Origin: an uncultured Limnohabitans sp.
GTDB lineage: Bacteria > Pseudomonadota > Gammaproteobacteria > Burkholderiales > Burkholderiaceae_C
DNA length: 6,806 nt
Assembly: GCA_937928195.1 (NCBI GenBank)
Contig: CALEYZ010000051.1
Location: 1 to 6,806 of the forward strand
Reading direction: 5' to 3'
Shown piece by piece: positions 5,728-6,806 of the stretch. The stretch's first letter is position 1. Each line of letters begins with the position of its first letter. The notes beneath the pieces were generated by a model. That model was not told where the DNA came from. It saw nothing but the letters and a program-made list of their open reading frames with translations, and did no database searches. A program made the position numbers and the translations under genes.

Positions 5728-6806
5728 ATGCTTCAAGCCAAACAAGAACTACTCTCGGCCCTCGCTGCCGAACTCGAACGCCTGCACGCGGGTGCCGGCG
5801 CCAAAGCCGCCTTTGAATCGCCCAAGGTGGCCGCCCATGGCGATTTGGCCTGCACGGCCGCCATGCACTTGGCCAAACCTTTGGGCCAAAACCCCAGACA
5901 AGTGGGCGAAGCTTTGCGCACCGCGCTCATGGCCACACCGGCCTTCAGCCAATGGGTTGAAAGCATCGACATTGCCGGCCCTGGCTTTTTGAACCTGAAA
6001 CTCAAGCCCAGCGCCAAACAAGCCGTGGTCAAAGAGGTGCTGCATGCGGCCACCTGCTTCGGTCAACAAACCGAGCGCAACGAAAAAGTCTTGGTCGAGT
6101 TCGTGTCGGCCAACCCCACCGGCCCGCTGCACGTGGGCCACGGCCGACAAGCCGCCTTGGGCGATGCCATTTGCAATTTGTTTGCCACGCAAGGCTGGTC
6201 TGTTTACCGCGAGTTTTACTACAACGACGCGGGTGTGCAAATCAACACCTTGGCCACGTCCACGCAATTGCGCGCGCAAGGCTTCAAGCCGGGCGATGCA
6301 CAGTGGCCCAGTGGCGAGAATGCTGCGGCCTACAACGGCGACTACATCCAAGACATTGCGCAAGATTTCTTGGCCAAGAAAACCGTCAAGTCCGACGACC
6401 GTGAATTTACCGGCAGTGGTGACCTGAATGATTTGAATGGCATGCGCGAATTTGCGGTGGCCTATTTGCGCCACGAGCAAGACCTCGACTTGAAAGCCTT
6501 CGACGTCAAGTTTGACAACTACTACCTCGAGTCCAGCCTCTACACCAGTGGCCGTGTCGACAGTGCCGTCAAAAAATTACAAGAAGCGGGCAAGACCTAC
6601 GAGCAAGACGGCGCACTGTGGCTCAAGTCCACCGACTATGGTGACGACAAAGACCGCGTGATGCGCAAAGGCGACGGCACCTACACCTACTTCGTGCCCG
6701 ATGTGGCGTATCACATCACCAAGTGGGAACGTGGCTTTACCAAAGTGGTCAACATTCAAGGGACCGACCACCACGGCACCATTGCCCGCGTGCGGGCAGG
6801 TTTGCA
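5728..6806 (+). CDS. argS: Arginyl-tRNA synthetase, N-terminal 359 residues (truncated by window edge)
   Basis: Class I aminoacyl-tRNA synthetase that charges tRNA-Arg with arginine in the cytoplasm; expected to be essential. The frame is open from the ATG at 5728 to the right edge, giving 359 of the roughly 560-590 residues usual. Residues up to about 100 fit the ArgRS-specific N-terminal tRNA-contact domain (LGQNPRQVGEALR, AGPGFLNLKL). The catalytic core then starts with VEFVSANPTGPLHVGHGR, where H135-V-G-H138 is the HIGH signature, followed by EFYYNDAGVQI and, near the edge, GTDHHG at 345-350. The KMSKS-like region and the anticodon-binding domain lie beyond the window. The gene starts nine bases after the lysR stop. 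A G-run touches the ATG directly, leaving no normal spacing for a Shine-Dalgarno pairing. It may be read from upstream or from its own promoter near 5716. Confidence 0.97.
   Translation, partial: MLQAKQELLSALAAELERLHAGAGAKAAFESPKVAAHGDLACTAAMHLAKPLGQNPRQVGEALRTALMATPAFSQWVESIDIAGPGFLNLKLKPSAKQAVVKEVLHAATCFGQQTERNEKVLVEFVSANPTGPLHVGHGRQAALGDAICNLFATQGWSVYREFYYNDAGVQINTLATSTQLRAQGFKPGDAQWPSGENAAAYNGDYIQDIAQDFLAKKTVKSDDREFTGSGDLNDLNGMREFAVAYLRHEQDLDLKAFDVKFDNYYLESSLYTSGRVDSAVKKLQEAGKTYEQDGALWLKSTDYGDDKDRVMRKGDGTYTYFVPDVAYHITKWERGFTKVVNIQGTDHHGTIARVRAGL

Overview
The window looks like a chromosomal stretch of a betaproteobacterium, most likely order Burkholderiales and close to Comamonadaceae. 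This is inferred from three things: the tctC-type (Bug) binding protein beside a CaiB/BaiF CoA-transferase and a LysR regulator, an arrangement typical of that order; the moderately GC-rich coding DNA with strong use of TTG/CTG leucine codons and near absence of TTA, CTA and TCA; and the style of the encoded proteins. No tRNA, rRNA, CRISPR array, insertion sequence or phage gene was seen.

Layout. Positions 1-1399 (minus strand) hold the N-terminal two thirds of malate synthase G (glcB), running off the left edge. A 222-bp spacer (1400-1621) separates it from a divergent plus-strand run of five genes. These are a hydroxymethylglutaryl-CoA-lyase family enzyme (1622-2548), a family III CoA-transferase (2558-3745), a periplasmic Bug/TctC solute-binding protein (3764-4786), a LysR-type regulator (4786-5718), and arginyl-tRNA synthetase (argS, 5728 to the right edge, truncated). 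Spacings are 9, 18, -1 and 9 nt, so the first four genes very probably form one transcript. argS is a housekeeping gene packed directly behind it.

How the genes may work together. The binding protein would capture a carboxylate in the periplasm, the CoA-transferase would activate it with CoA from a donor such as succinyl-CoA, and the lyase would cleave the 3-hydroxyacyl-CoA to acetyl-CoA plus an oxo-acid. Candidate substrates are 3-hydroxy-3-methylglutarate (giving acetoacetate) and citramalate (giving pyruvate). The LysR protein would be the local regulator. Malate synthase, divergently transcribed, condenses acetyl-CoA with glyoxylate, so a metabolic link is plausible but unproven. The substrate cannot be read from sequence alone.

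The families are ordinary. The points most worth checking are the possible acid-catabolic module with its variant lyase motif, the TGATG-coupled regulator at the end of its own operon, and a small hairpin holding a TAAAAT -10-like box across the lysR stop/argS start, which could give a leaderless argS transcript. I did not find evidence for a wholly new system.
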